A stretch of 51,542 nt of DNA from a virus. The stretch covers positions 1 to 51,542 of IMG/VR virus record IMGVR_UViG_3300042891_001008; one strand, written 5' to 3'. Every line of letters starts with the position of its first letter. Positions within the stretch are counted from its first letter, which is position 1. The notes beneath the pieces were generated by a model. That model saw nothing but the letters and a program-made list of their open reading frames with translations. It made no database searches and was not told the DNA's origin. Shown piece by piece: positions 1-7,806 of this stretch. The translations under genes were made by a program, and so were the position numbers.

Positions 1-1
1 T

Positions 2-960
2 CAAGGTGTTCAAGGAACTATTGGTTCTCAAGGAACTATAGGTTCTCAGGGAACGATTGGAAGTCAAGGAACTATTGGTTCTCAAGGAACGATTGGATCA
101 CAAGGAATTCAAGGTGTTCAAGGAACTCTCGGTTCCCAAGGAACCATAGGAACTTCGATTCAAGGAACAATTGGTTCTCAAGGAACTATTGGTTCTTCTA
201 TTCAAGGAACAATTGGAAGTCAAGGAACTATCGGATCACAAGGAATCCAAGGTAGACAAGGAATTCAAGGTGTTCAAGGAACAATAGGAACTTCGATTCA
301 AGGTACAATCGGGTCTCAAGGAACTATTGGAACTTCAATTCAAGGAACTATTGGTTCTCAAGGAACTATAGGAACTTCCGTTCAAGGAACAATTGGAAGT
401 CAAGGTACTATAGGAACTTCAATTCAAGGAACTATCGGTTCTCAAGGGACGATTGGTTCTCAAGGAATCCAAGGTAGACAAGGAATTCAAGGAACTATCG
501 GTTCTCAAGGAACTTTTGGTACACAAGGAACAATCGGAACTTCGATTCAAGGAACTGCAGGAACCCCCGGAATTTCAGTACAAGGAACAGCTGGAACCAA
601 TGGATCTAACGGAACTCAAGGAACTGCCGGAACAAATGGATCTAATGGTACTCAAGGAACCATAGGTACTCAAGGAATTCAAGGTATATCAGGTCTTTCT
701 GGAGTTGATGGTGCTCAAGGAATTCAAGGAAGACAAGGAACGATTGGTTCACAAGGAACTGTAGGAACTAACGGAACTAACGGAACTAATGGAACAAACG
801 GAACTCAAGGAACTGCAGGAACTAATGGAACTAATGGAACAAACGGAACTCAAGGAACTGCAGGAACTAATGGAACTAATGGTTCTCAAGGAACTATCGG
901 ATCTCAGGGAATTCAAGGTTATCAAGGATTCACCGGAGCTGGAACTCAAGGAACTCAAGG
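2..960 (+). repeat. Tandem collagen-coding repeat tract
   Basis: Imperfect DNA repeats, mostly 9- and 18-bp units built on ggaact-att-ggttctcaa, encode the Gly-X-Y stretch. Synonymous third-position differences between copies show the tract has diverged, but near-identical 18-27 bp blocks remain that could recombine or slip. It probably continues upstream of the window. Confidence 0.85.
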
Positions 961-1525
961 TCCTTCTGGAGGTGGAGGTGGTGGAGGCGGAACTACCAAT
1001 TATGATAATCAAATCACATTCGGAGTAATCCCTAATCTAACATGGGTAAGAGTTGCTAGAATCCTACCACCACTAAACCTTGATAATTCTTATCTGTATG
1101 AAGTTCATTGGAATGTTGATTTTTCTTCAGATTGGACGACTGAGGTGAGAATTGATCCCTCAACCTTTTTTGGTAATGCTGTTCCTATTTATGTAGGAGG
1201 AGCTGTAGTTAATCCATCTGCACCAGGAGGTGTAACTTTTTGGATTAACTCTACGGCCAGAGCATTCCATTGGGGTGATGCAGCCGGATATCGACATATA
1301 ACCATAAGTAATTCTTGTATAGTTCGAGTTCCTTCATACTTGCCATGTAACGAGGTTATGGATCTTTATGTTGTGACTGACAGTCTTGCAGCACAGACCC
1401 TAACAGTTACTCATTCTAGTCTAACGGCAACTCCAGTTACTAATGGATGTTATAGTTTAAACCAGGTTTCATATGAAGATTCACTTCCATTAGAAGGGAA
1501 TTTCATGAGAAATCAATACTATTAA
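2..1525 (+). CDS. Collagen-like fibre protein, 5' end missing
   Basis: The frame is open from the window edge (first full codon at 2) to TAA at 1523-1525, so the N-terminus and true start lie outside. The visible 507 residues begin with about 320 residues of Gly-X-Y repeats (GTIGSQ, GIQGRQ, GTNGTN), often broken by a GTSIQG or GSSIQG step that interrupts the triplet phase. A run of seven glycines near 968-990 leads to a globular C-terminal region of about 175 residues with no recognised domain. Collagen-like repeats with a C-terminal head are common in phage fibres and virion appendages. A trimeric adhesive fibre is therefore inferred; the receptor is unknown. The in-frame ATG at 1145 lies inside the C-terminal head and is unlikely to be the start. 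Confidence 0.85.
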   Translation, partial: QGVQGTIGSQGTIGSQGTIGSQGTIGSQGTIGSQGIQGVQGTLGSQGTIGTSIQGTIGSQGTIGSSIQGTIGSQGTIGSQGIQGRQGIQGVQGTIGTSIQGTIGSQGTIGTSIQGTIGSQGTIGTSVQGTIGSQGTIGTSIQGTIGSQGTIGSQGIQGRQGIQGTIGSQGTFGTQGTIGTSIQGTAGTPGISVQGTAGTNGSNGTQGTAGTNGSNGTQGTIGTQGIQGISGLSGVDGAQGIQGRQGTIGSQGTVGTNGTNGTNGTNGTQGTAGTNGTNGTNGTQGTAGTNGTNGSQGTIGSQGIQGYQGFTGAGTQGTQGPSGGGGGGGGTTNYDNQITFGVIPNLTWVRVARILPPLNLDNSYLYEVHWNVDFSSDWTTEVRIDPSTFFGNAVPIYVGGAVVNPSAPGGVTFWINSTARAFHWGDAAGYRHITISNSCIVRVPSYLPCNEVMDLYVVTDSLAAQTLTVTHSSLTATPVTNGCYSLNQVSYEDSLPLEGNFMRNQYY

Positions 1526-1559
1526 GGAAACTCAATAGACTTTTCTACATAAAATAATT

Positions 1560-2117
1560 ATGGAATTAGGAGAAGTAAAAAAATATTACGAGTGGGAAAC
1601 CACATCGAGACGAGGTCAAGTCGAAATTTATATGGCTGAGACCGAAGATACGGTATACTTTGAAAGCGGTAGATTCGTTTCCAAAGTTGAATGGGAATCA
1701 GGTGCTTTACGTCAAATTGAAGAATTCGAGTATAATGCCAAAGCAATTCCGACTCCTCAAGAGGATCAACTTGCTAAATGGGAAGCTATGCTCGGTAATG
1801 AAAATCAAATTGAAGTTCAAGCACCAACGATTCCACAAGAAACAAAACCAATTGAAGAGGTAAATCCAATTCGAGTTATTCTTGAAAAACAAAAGAAGAA
1901 AGAAATAATTTCTATACCTGTCGAAATTAAGATAGAGATCCCTAATAAAAAGGTAATGTCTCTACTTGATATGATGTTTGATCGAGATGAAGTTACTCAA
2001 GAGCTAATCAAATTGATTACTGCTTCAATTGATGTTGATTCTATAGTGGGAGAAATAGAATCCCATATTAGGTCTTCTATCGAAGATTCCTATGAGGATG
2101 AAGATAAAAAAGATTAG
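1560..2117 (+). CDS. Hypothetical acidic protein (185 aa)
   Basis: Not recognised. The product has a compact N-terminal part rich in Glu, Tyr and Trp (residues 1-60), a proline/glutamine-rich linker (about 62-105), a Lys/Ile-rich segment and a very acidic tail ending SYEDEDKKD. No signal peptide or membrane segment is visible. It opens a run of six small genes that ends at the baseplate block and is probably co-transcribed with it. The start at 1560 follows an A/T-rich leader (ctacataaaataatt) without a Shine-Dalgarno sequence, the pattern seen across this genome. Confidence 0.7.
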   Translation: MELGEVKKYYEWETTSRRGQVEIYMAETEDTVYFESGRFVSKVEWESGALRQIEEFEYNAKAIPTPQEDQLAKWEAMLGNENQIEVQAPTIPQETKPIEEVNPIRVILEKQKKKEIISIPVEIKIEIPNKKVMSLLDMMFDRDEVTQELIKLITASIDVDSIVGEIESHIRSSIEDSYEDEDKKD

Positions 2118-2122
2118 AGCCA

Positions 2123-2320
2123 ATGAAATGTCGATTGATCGATAATCCTCACGTCGATAAAAATTTTGAAATACACTTTGAAACGTTAAAAGAAATTGAA
2201 GAACTCCGTGATAGTCTAACATCCATGATTAAATACTGCAAAATGTGTGAAACTGATGGAGATGATCTTCCACAATTAATTTACAAAATCACTAATAAGA
2301 AAACTTCTAAAAATAAATAA
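2123..2320 (+). CDS. Hypothetical small protein (65 aa)
   Basis: Not recognised. It starts 5 bp after the preceding stop and ends 1 bp before the next start, so it is embedded in a tight operon. The product is predicted mostly helical with a Lys-rich C-terminus and two Cys spaced CKMC near residue 38-41, too few for a zinc site on their own. Tight spacing on both sides is the main support that it is real. Confidence 0.6.
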   Translation: MKCRLIDNPHVDKNFEIHFETLKEIEELRDSLTSMIKYCKMCETDGDDLPQLIYKITNKKTSKNK

Positions 2321-2321
2321 T

Positions 2322-2666
2322 ATGTCAAAAAATCAATCTGCCGCTCGTCAACAACGTCGTCTTTACGAAAAATTCTTAAAGAAATTTCACCCTGCACAAT
2401 ACACCGAATATAAATCAGGTGTACTTGAAAGAGGAAGAAAAATTCATCAAGAAAACGTTGAAGCAGTTAGTAAAGCCGAAGAAGCTCGATATGAAGAAAT
2501 TCAAAACCGAATGATCTTAGAAATGAGAGAACAAGGTAAATCAAATGAAGAAATTGATTCATATATCGAGGATTGGGTTAAAACCATTAAAGTTTGGGGC
2601 TCTGATTCTCGTCCAATGAGACAAAGAGAAATCCGAAGAGAAAAATTACAAGGTAAAAATGATTAA
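2322..2666 (+). CDS. Hypothetical basic helical protein (114 aa)
   Basis: Not recognised. The sequence is strongly charged and helical, with an Arg/Gln-rich N-terminus (ARQQRRLYEKF) and an Arg-rich end (RQREIRREKLQGKND). This suggests nucleic-acid or protein binding, but no family is identifiable. It overlaps the next gene by 8 bp (2659-2666), which is consistent with translational coupling. There is no Shine-Dalgarno sequence; the leader is aataaataat. Confidence 0.65.
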   Translation: MSKNQSAARQQRRLYEKFLKKFHPAQYTEYKSGVLERGRKIHQENVEAVSKAEEARYEEIQNRMILEMREQGKSNEEIDSYIEDWVKTIKVWGSDSRPMRQREIRREKLQGKND

Positions 2667-3015
2667 AATCGAGCTGTCGAATGCCTCTAATGGTATCATT
2701 AAGAAGGTCATAGATACTCAATTTAATTCTGTTGACCAAGCCGTTGAATTGGTCAAAGTTTACGAAATATCCGAAACTGAACCTGAATCTTTACTAGACA
2801 CTATAGATATTCTATATGAAATAGGTGAAGATTTAGGTTTGGTGTTTGGTTCTGATCACGGACCAATTCAAGTTCAATTAGATTTGGATTGGGGCGAAGA
2901 ATATATTCCAAGTATCGAAGAGATCGATATAAGAATAAAACATTTGCAGTCTGAAGTGAAGGCCTTAAAAGAAAGAAAAAAGACTCTCATAGAAAAAGAT
3001 GCCGATAATGTCTAA
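2659..3015 (+). CDS. Hypothetical protein with C-terminal coiled coil (118 aa)
   Basis: Not recognised. Residues 1-85 are acidic and mixed alpha/beta. The last 30 residues (IRIKHLQSEVKALKERKK) have heptad spacing typical of a short coiled coil, which points to oligomerisation. It overlaps genes at both ends (8 bp upstream, 17 bp downstream). Its role in the run before the baseplate genes is unknown. Confidence 0.65.
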   Translation: MIKIELSNASNGIIKKVIDTQFNSVDQAVELVKVYEISETEPESLLDTIDILYEIGEDLGLVFGSDHGPIQVQLDLDWGEEYIPSIEEIDIRIKHLQSEVKALKERKKTLIEKDADNV

Positions 3016-3406
3016 GAATATATTTATTGTAAAATGTGACCGAGAAACTTTCGAAAGAAGTTTCAATAAAAAGAAAAATACAGAGGTTATTAATCATTAC
3101 GAAATTCATCAAAAGCTAACCAATAATGATATTTCGAAGACCCCTCCTACTCAAGAAATAGTTGAATATCAAATTGTTAAACGTCTAAATAATTTTAGAC
3201 TTTGTCGAAGATCAGAATTTGTTTTCTTTTTACAAGAAAAAATAGATAAAAATTTCGTCAATCAACTTAAATATTTTTTCGGTGATTGTTTTGTTCCTGT
3301 CTATTATCATTTATTATCTGACAAGGAAATTAAAGACACAAAAATTCTTAAAGAATTTAATTCAATACACTATTTAGAAGATGATAAAATCACAAATCCT
3401 AGATAA
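2999..3406 (+). CDS. Hypothetical protein (135 aa)
   Basis: Not recognised. A second in-frame ATG at 3008 (MSKN) lies 9 bp downstream and would shorten the overlap with the previous gene; either could be used. The product is basic, rich in Phe, Asn and Lys, with no membrane segment. It overlaps the following gene by 26 bp. It belongs to the same compact cluster of unknown genes. Confidence 0.6.
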   Translation: MPIMSKNIFIVKCDRETFERSFNKKKNTEVINHYEIHQKLTNNDISKTPPTQEIVEYQIVKRLNNFRLCRRSEFVFFLQEKIDKNFVNQLKYFFGDCFVPVYYHLLSDKEIKDTKILKEFNSIHYLEDDKITNPR

Positions 3407-3926
3407 GAAAAGTATATGCCATGCTCTTTTATCATCGACCTCAAATCCAGAAATATTCATACCGGTTAAAGCCGTAATAGAAGATGTTTTCTTTGAAGAA
3501 AACATCCCAGTCTATCATCTAAGAGTTATCAAATTCTACGATAACATTCATTTTATTAAGGACTTTCTTTATGATACTCCTTACCTCACTAATTACCGAG
3601 GAAAATCTAAACCCCTTAAAATTCCAAAACTTAATACAACAGCCGAACTAGAAACCTGGTTTTCTGAAAAAACGAGTTATCGATTTTGTGTTGAATCCAA
3701 TTTTGTGGTTAAGACTAAAATCGAGATGTTAGATCTATTCCATAGGATTCAGGAATACATAATATATAAGGAGCTTAGATCCATTCGTAGAACTATAATG
3801 AGATCTGCGTATGAAGGCAACTTAAAACTTAATTCAAAAATTGAATTTGAAGAAAGGGTTAGAAGAGCTTTCGGTGATAAATTCACTAATGAAAGCGACC
3901 TTAAATCCTTCTTAGAATCGATATGA
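3381..3926 (+). CDS. Hypothetical protein (181 aa)
   Basis: Not recognised. It looks like a mixed alpha/beta globular protein with a basic, helical C-terminal third (KELRSIRRTIMRSAYEG). It is the last of the six small genes. Its stop is followed immediately by a conserved AT-rich motif that may be a promoter for the baseplate block. The start overlaps the previous gene by 26 bp, so it is the least certain boundary here. Confidence 0.65.
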   Translation: MIKSQILDKKSICHALLSSTSNPEIFIPVKAVIEDVFFEENIPVYHLRVIKFYDNIHFIKDFLYDTPYLTNYRGKSKPLKIPKLNTTAELETWFSEKTSYRFCVESNFVVKTKIEMLDLFHRIQEYIIYKELRSIRRTIMRSAYEGNLKLNSKIEFEERVRRAFGDKFTNESDLKSFLESI

Positions 3927-3939
3927 ATATATAATAAAA
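3923..3939 (+). promoter_or_regulatory. Candidate late promoter upstream of the baseplate block
   Basis: The 17-bp sequence atgaatatataataaaa occurs identically at 11859-11875. The G of each copy lies 30 and 31 bp before the next start codon respectively. The core resembles the T4 late promoter element TATAAATA in composition, but it is not identical. The AT-rich background makes chance matches possible; the matched placement is the argument for function. Confidence 0.4.
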
Positions 3940-3954
3940 TAGTATCTTATAAGA

Positions 3955-5679
3955 ATGGCTAAACCTACTCCTCCTAAACCACCAATAAAACCGATATTGA
4001 GTGTCGATCCTAATGTAACTCCCGAAGAGGCTGCTTTTGAGGAAGGTAGGATATATCCGGTCCCGGAAACTCCAATTGGTGCATATTATCGAAACGATGA
4101 TTTGGATTGGTCTGCACCACCTCCATTAATAGACCCTAAAGATAATAAAACGGAAATCCCTCTTGGTAAAGGTCGTAAAGGTGGTAAACCGGCTATTTTT
4201 AATAGATATTCAGTATTCTTCTTTAATAACACTTCTTCTAGTGCAGCTCAAGCTGAAAAATATTTAGATTCACCTAATAGAATTGATCCTAAACTTAAAG
4301 CTGTAAGAAACAATCCAACTGCTAGCGCTATTATCAATTGGACTAGACAAGGGACTACAAATGCTGTCGAATATGCCCCTGAAGATTTTTTATGGGCAAA
4401 AAAGTACGGAATGGTTCCTAATAATTATTTAGTTACTTTAAGAAGATTTGGACAACCTTGTAATGACGATCTTTTTGATCCTCTTTTAAATAAACTACCT
4501 GACTTGGGTAGACTACTTACTTGGGTAGATGGTGAAGATTTGAAATGGGAGAATGTCGGTTTAAAATGGGCACATGGTATGAAATGGGCTGATCTCGAGG
4601 CAGATATTCAAGTTCTACAATCTCAACCAGGTTATGGTAATGAAACCGGTGCTTTAGGTAAAGGTATGCAAATGTTAGCAAGTATAACCGATACTAATGC
4701 TTCAAATGCTGCTAGATCACATAATCCGGCTACTCAAAATGTTAGTCCTTATGATGATAAAAATAAGATATTTGGCCCTATCGATGTTATTCGAAATCAA
4801 AAAGTAAGAGATAAAGGTTTAACTTTTGAACAAAAATTTGAATTGAAATTCGAATATCAACTTAGATCCATAGACGGTATTAACTCTAAAATAGCTTTTA
4901 TTGATCTACTTTCTAATATATTAGTTGTTACTGCCAATAAAGGATCTTTTTGGGGTGGTGAACGTCGTTTCGTAGGAGGAAATCCTAGAAGACTTACACC
5001 ATTTGGAGATCCTTCTAAATTAGCGAGTGGAGATTATGCAGGTTATATGGATTCTCTAATGAAAGGAATGACTGATCGTATCGATACTCTATCAAAAGGA
5101 AAAGGATTCTCTATCCCTGAAGGAATTGGTAATATGCTTAAATCTTTAGGTGGTAATTTGATGTCACAAATTACAGGAGGAGCCCTTGATAAAATGGGTA
5201 GACCTGGTGCTCAAGCTATGAATTCATTACTTACTGGTGAAGATACTGGTGAATGGCATGTTACTGTAGGAAATCCTGCTAACCCGATTATATCTGTTGG
5301 TAACTTAGCACTTACAAAAACCGAAGTTTCTTTAGAAGGAGTTTTAGGTCCTGATGATTTTCCTACAAAAATTATCGTTACGTGCTCTCTCGAGCCAGCG
5401 AGACCTAGAGATCGTATTGATATGATGAATATGTTTTCAAGAAATAACAGAACATATCTTACAACTGCTCCAAAGGCAATTAAATATAACAAAAACAAAA
5501 TCGCTAAACCAAATGCACAGGGAACTAATGTAGGTAGATCCCAAGATAAAGCAACAATGGAAGGAGGAGTAGAGACTAAAGAAAATCAAGTAGTTACACA
5601 GAGATTCCCTAATCATGCTAAAGGAAATGCAAATGGGGATAGTGAAATCGTAGTTGCAACTGCAAACTTAATGGGATAA
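3955..5679 (+). CDS. Putative baseplate/tail-tube-associated structural protein (574 aa)
   Basis: The family cannot be named with certainty. The N-terminus is proline-rich (residues 1-35). The C-terminal part (about 430-490) reads GEWHVTVGNPANPI ... GNLALTKTEVSL ... LGPDDFPTKIIVTCSL. This is the strand pattern and DGFPT-like turn seen in tube-fold and tube-initiator proteins of contractile tails (T4 gp48/gp54 type). The location directly before the gp53-like and hub genes supports a baseplate role. The last 70 residues are polar and probably flexible. Function at the tube-baseplate junction is inference. Confidence 0.6.
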   Translation: MAKPTPPKPPIKPILSVDPNVTPEEAAFEEGRIYPVPETPIGAYYRNDDLDWSAPPPLIDPKDNKTEIPLGKGRKGGKPAIFNRYSVFFFNNTSSSAAQAEKYLDSPNRIDPKLKAVRNNPTASAIINWTRQGTTNAVEYAPEDFLWAKKYGMVPNNYLVTLRRFGQPCNDDLFDPLLNKLPDLGRLLTWVDGEDLKWENVGLKWAHGMKWADLEADIQVLQSQPGYGNETGALGKGMQMLASITDTNASNAARSHNPATQNVSPYDDKNKIFGPIDVIRNQKVRDKGLTFEQKFELKFEYQLRSIDGINSKIAFIDLLSNILVVTANKGSFWGGERRFVGGNPRRLTPFGDPSKLASGDYAGYMDSLMKGMTDRIDTLSKGKGFSIPEGIGNMLKSLGGNLMSQITGGALDKMGRPGAQAMNSLLTGEDTGEWHVTVGNPANPIISVGNLALTKTEVSLEGVLGPDDFPTKIIVTCSLEPARPRDRIDMMNMFSRNNRTYLTTAPKAIKYNKNKIAKPNAQGTNVGRSQDKATMEGGVETKENQVVTQRFPNHAKGNANGDSEIVVATANLMG

Positions 5680-5680
5680 T

Positions 5681-6268
5681 ATGAATATACATTTATTTGA
5701 TCTAAAAAGTGAAATGGTTAGACAGGGAATTACCTCTCTTGATTTCATGGAAAATAATTTTAAGGTTAATTATGCGGATCCAAAGCTAATAATTTCTAAA
5801 GTATTTTTGATTGAAGATCGACACTTATGCCGTCCAGATCTTTTATCATTCGATGCATACGGTAACGCTGAACATGTTGATATTATTCTTAAATTTAATC
5901 ATATTTCAAATCCATTTTCTATGGAACTTTATGATTTGATTATAGTCCCTAAAATTCAGACGGCTATGAGGTTTTATCAAAAGGATCCTCTTAAAACTGA
6001 GAAAATTCTTAACGATACTAAAGGTCTTTTTGTTGATCCTACTCGAGCTAGTAAAAAGGATCAAGAAAGATTAAAAATGCTACAAGAAATAGCGAAGAAA
6101 AGTAAAAACGGAGCATCCGAAATTAAACCTACTAATTTATTAAGAGAAGGTGAAGTTCCATTCACATCAAATGGAGATGTAATTATTTTTGCTCCAAATT
6201 CTTCAGCACCTAGACAACAGGTAAATAGTAATGACAGTTTAATCAAATCTAATAATTCGACTATATGA
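5681..6268 (+). CDS. Baseplate wedge protein, gp53-like (LysM-like domain)
   Basis: Residues 50-90 (RPDLLSFDAYGN ... ILKFNHISNPF ... DLIIVP) match the pattern of T4 gp53 and related LysM-like baseplate proteins: an R-P-D-x-x-S start, a Y-G turn, an L-x-F-N helix, a N-P-F turn and an L-x-I-P strand. In T4, gp53 clamps neighbouring wedges during baseplate assembly. The C-terminal 80 residues are low complexity (Ser/Asn-rich). It starts 1 bp after the previous stop and overlaps the hub gene by 4 bp (ATGA). Assignment to gp53 itself, rather than another LysM-like baseplate protein, is moderate. Confidence 0.6.
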   Translation: MNIHLFDLKSEMVRQGITSLDFMENNFKVNYADPKLIISKVFLIEDRHLCRPDLLSFDAYGNAEHVDIILKFNHISNPFSMELYDLIIVPKIQTAMRFYQKDPLKTEKILNDTKGLFVDPTRASKKDQERLKMLQEIAKKSKNGASEIKPTNLLREGEVPFTSNGDVIIFAPNSSAPRQQVNSNDSLIKSNNSTI

Positions 6269-7803
6269 GTAATTTAGAAAGGAGTATTGTTTCTCTTGTA
6301 GATCCTACAATTAAAACCGATCTCATCGGAAAAGGTGATACCGGTTCTAAGAAGGCGCAAGAAAAAACAAATAATACCCCAGAAGGAGTTAATAATGACG
6401 ACACGGCAAGGATTGGTGCTCTTGTTCCTTTGGTTGTTATCAATCAAACGACATTTACTGATAATCAAATACTTTATTTTTCTGCAGATTTTGAAGATAA
6501 AATCCCTATGGTTAACGTATCGGTTATTGACGAATCAAATAAATTTGCATTAGATTTTCCAACAGACGGTGATGTAATTTCTCTTTATATGAGACCACCA
6601 GACAAAGATAACCTAAAGCCGATTAGAATTGATTATGATATAATTGATGTTACTTCACATCCAGAATCCAAGACTTATGGATTTCGAGGTATTATGAAAA
6701 TTCCAGGTTTCTTCATGGAACAATGTACCTCATTCAAAGAAAATAATTCTTTTGACCATCTTAAAGCTTTATGTGGAGAAATAGGATTAGGGTTTGCCTC
6801 GAATGAAAGTGCAACAGATGATTCAATGCCAAGGCTATGTCCTTTCGAGACCTATGAAACTTTTGTTGAAGAAACCGTTGCAACTACATATAAAGATGAA
6901 GATTCATTCTTTACTTGGTATATCGATCCATATTACTACTTATGCTTAGTTAATGTAAATAAGCAATTTGATCTTGAAGATAAAGCCGATCAAGTTAATT
7001 TAAGTACTGCCGTTCCTACTGCCGGTTTATCTAACATGGTAGATGCTAAAGATTCCGTTAAAGCTGCTTTGATTTTAACTAATCAACCTGATAAGACAGG
7101 AACGAATTTATATATTGAAAGCTACAGTATTGAAAGTCAGACGGCTAATATTTGGATCAATAATGGATATATGAGATATGCTCAATATTTCGATATTAGA
7201 GAATCAGAATCAAAATACTTCTCATTTTTCGTAGACCCATTTACAACACCAGGAACCGAAAAAGATTATCAGTTGCCGAAAGGTCGAGTAGATGAGAAAG
7301 ATTTTTATAAGAAGCAAGTTAAATACAAATGGACAGGAAAACAAGCTCCTTACAGTGAACAAGGTAATGTTCATGATAATTATTTGTTTGCTTCAATTTT
7401 GAATTTCCAAAATCTACAAGAAATAAAGAAAACAACTCTTAAGGTTGATTTAGCTGGTATGAATTTTTACGTATATAAATACATGAAAATTCCTATTGCA
7501 ATATATGAACAAGGTAACGGTAAATCTAATATCGATAAACTTAAAGCCAGAGATGAAGCTTTAGGTGAAGGAGGGAATTTAGATAAAAAGCCCGAAGGAG
7601 TTTTAACTGCAAATAGAGATGGTGGAAATAATCCTGATGAATTAGGAGCTGATCAAAGAGACGGAATTAAAAATTCTTTCTTATCAGGAAATTATGTTGT
7701 TGGTGGTGTTAAATACACATATCAATCACCAGGACCGATTAAAATGAGTTTAACTTTAATTAGAAGAGAATGGCCGATACCGGCACCATTAAAAAATTAC
7801 TAA
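6265..7803 (+). CDS. Baseplate hub protein, gp27/gpD-like
   Basis: Length (512 aa), position between the gp53-like gene and the spike, and layout fit a hub protein. There is a strand-rich domain near 50-140 (VPLVVINQTTF ... DEDKIP-like start of a beta barrel), then helical and strand segments, and a C-terminal basic end (SLTLIRREWPIP). Hub proteins form the trimer that joins tube to spike. No residue motif proves the family, so the call rests on gene order and general architecture. A polar insertion around residues 410-470 is probably a surface loop. Confidence 0.55.
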   Translation: MSNLERSIVSLVDPTIKTDLIGKGDTGSKKAQEKTNNTPEGVNNDDTARIGALVPLVVINQTTFTDNQILYFSADFEDKIPMVNVSVIDESNKFALDFPTDGDVISLYMRPPDKDNLKPIRIDYDIIDVTSHPESKTYGFRGIMKIPGFFMEQCTSFKENNSFDHLKALCGEIGLGFASNESATDDSMPRLCPFETYETFVEETVATTYKDEDSFFTWYIDPYYYLCLVNVNKQFDLEDKADQVNLSTAVPTAGLSNMVDAKDSVKAALILTNQPDKTGTNLYIESYSIESQTANIWINNGYMRYAQYFDIRESESKYFSFFVDPFTTPGTEKDYQLPKGRVDEKDFYKKQVKYKWTGKQAPYSEQGNVHDNYLFASILNFQNLQEIKKTTLKVDLAGMNFYVYKYMKIPIAIYEQGNGKSNIDKLKARDEALGEGGNLDKKPEGVLTANRDGGNNPDELGADQRDGIKNSFLSGNYVVGGVKYTYQSPGPIKMSLTLIRREWPIPAPLKNY

Positions 7804-7806
7804 GAA

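Noticed and set aside
453-1028. Out-of-frame ORFs on both strands in the collagen tract (for example 453-665 +, 789-1028 +, 749-1012 -)
   Set aside because: They translate the same tandem repeat in wrong frames into monotone Glu/Leu or Ser runs; the Gly-X-Y frame is open through the whole tract.
1145-1525. Separate 126-residue gene starting at 1145
   Set aside because: The ATG lies inside the C-terminal head of the collagen-like protein, whose frame is continuous from the window edge.
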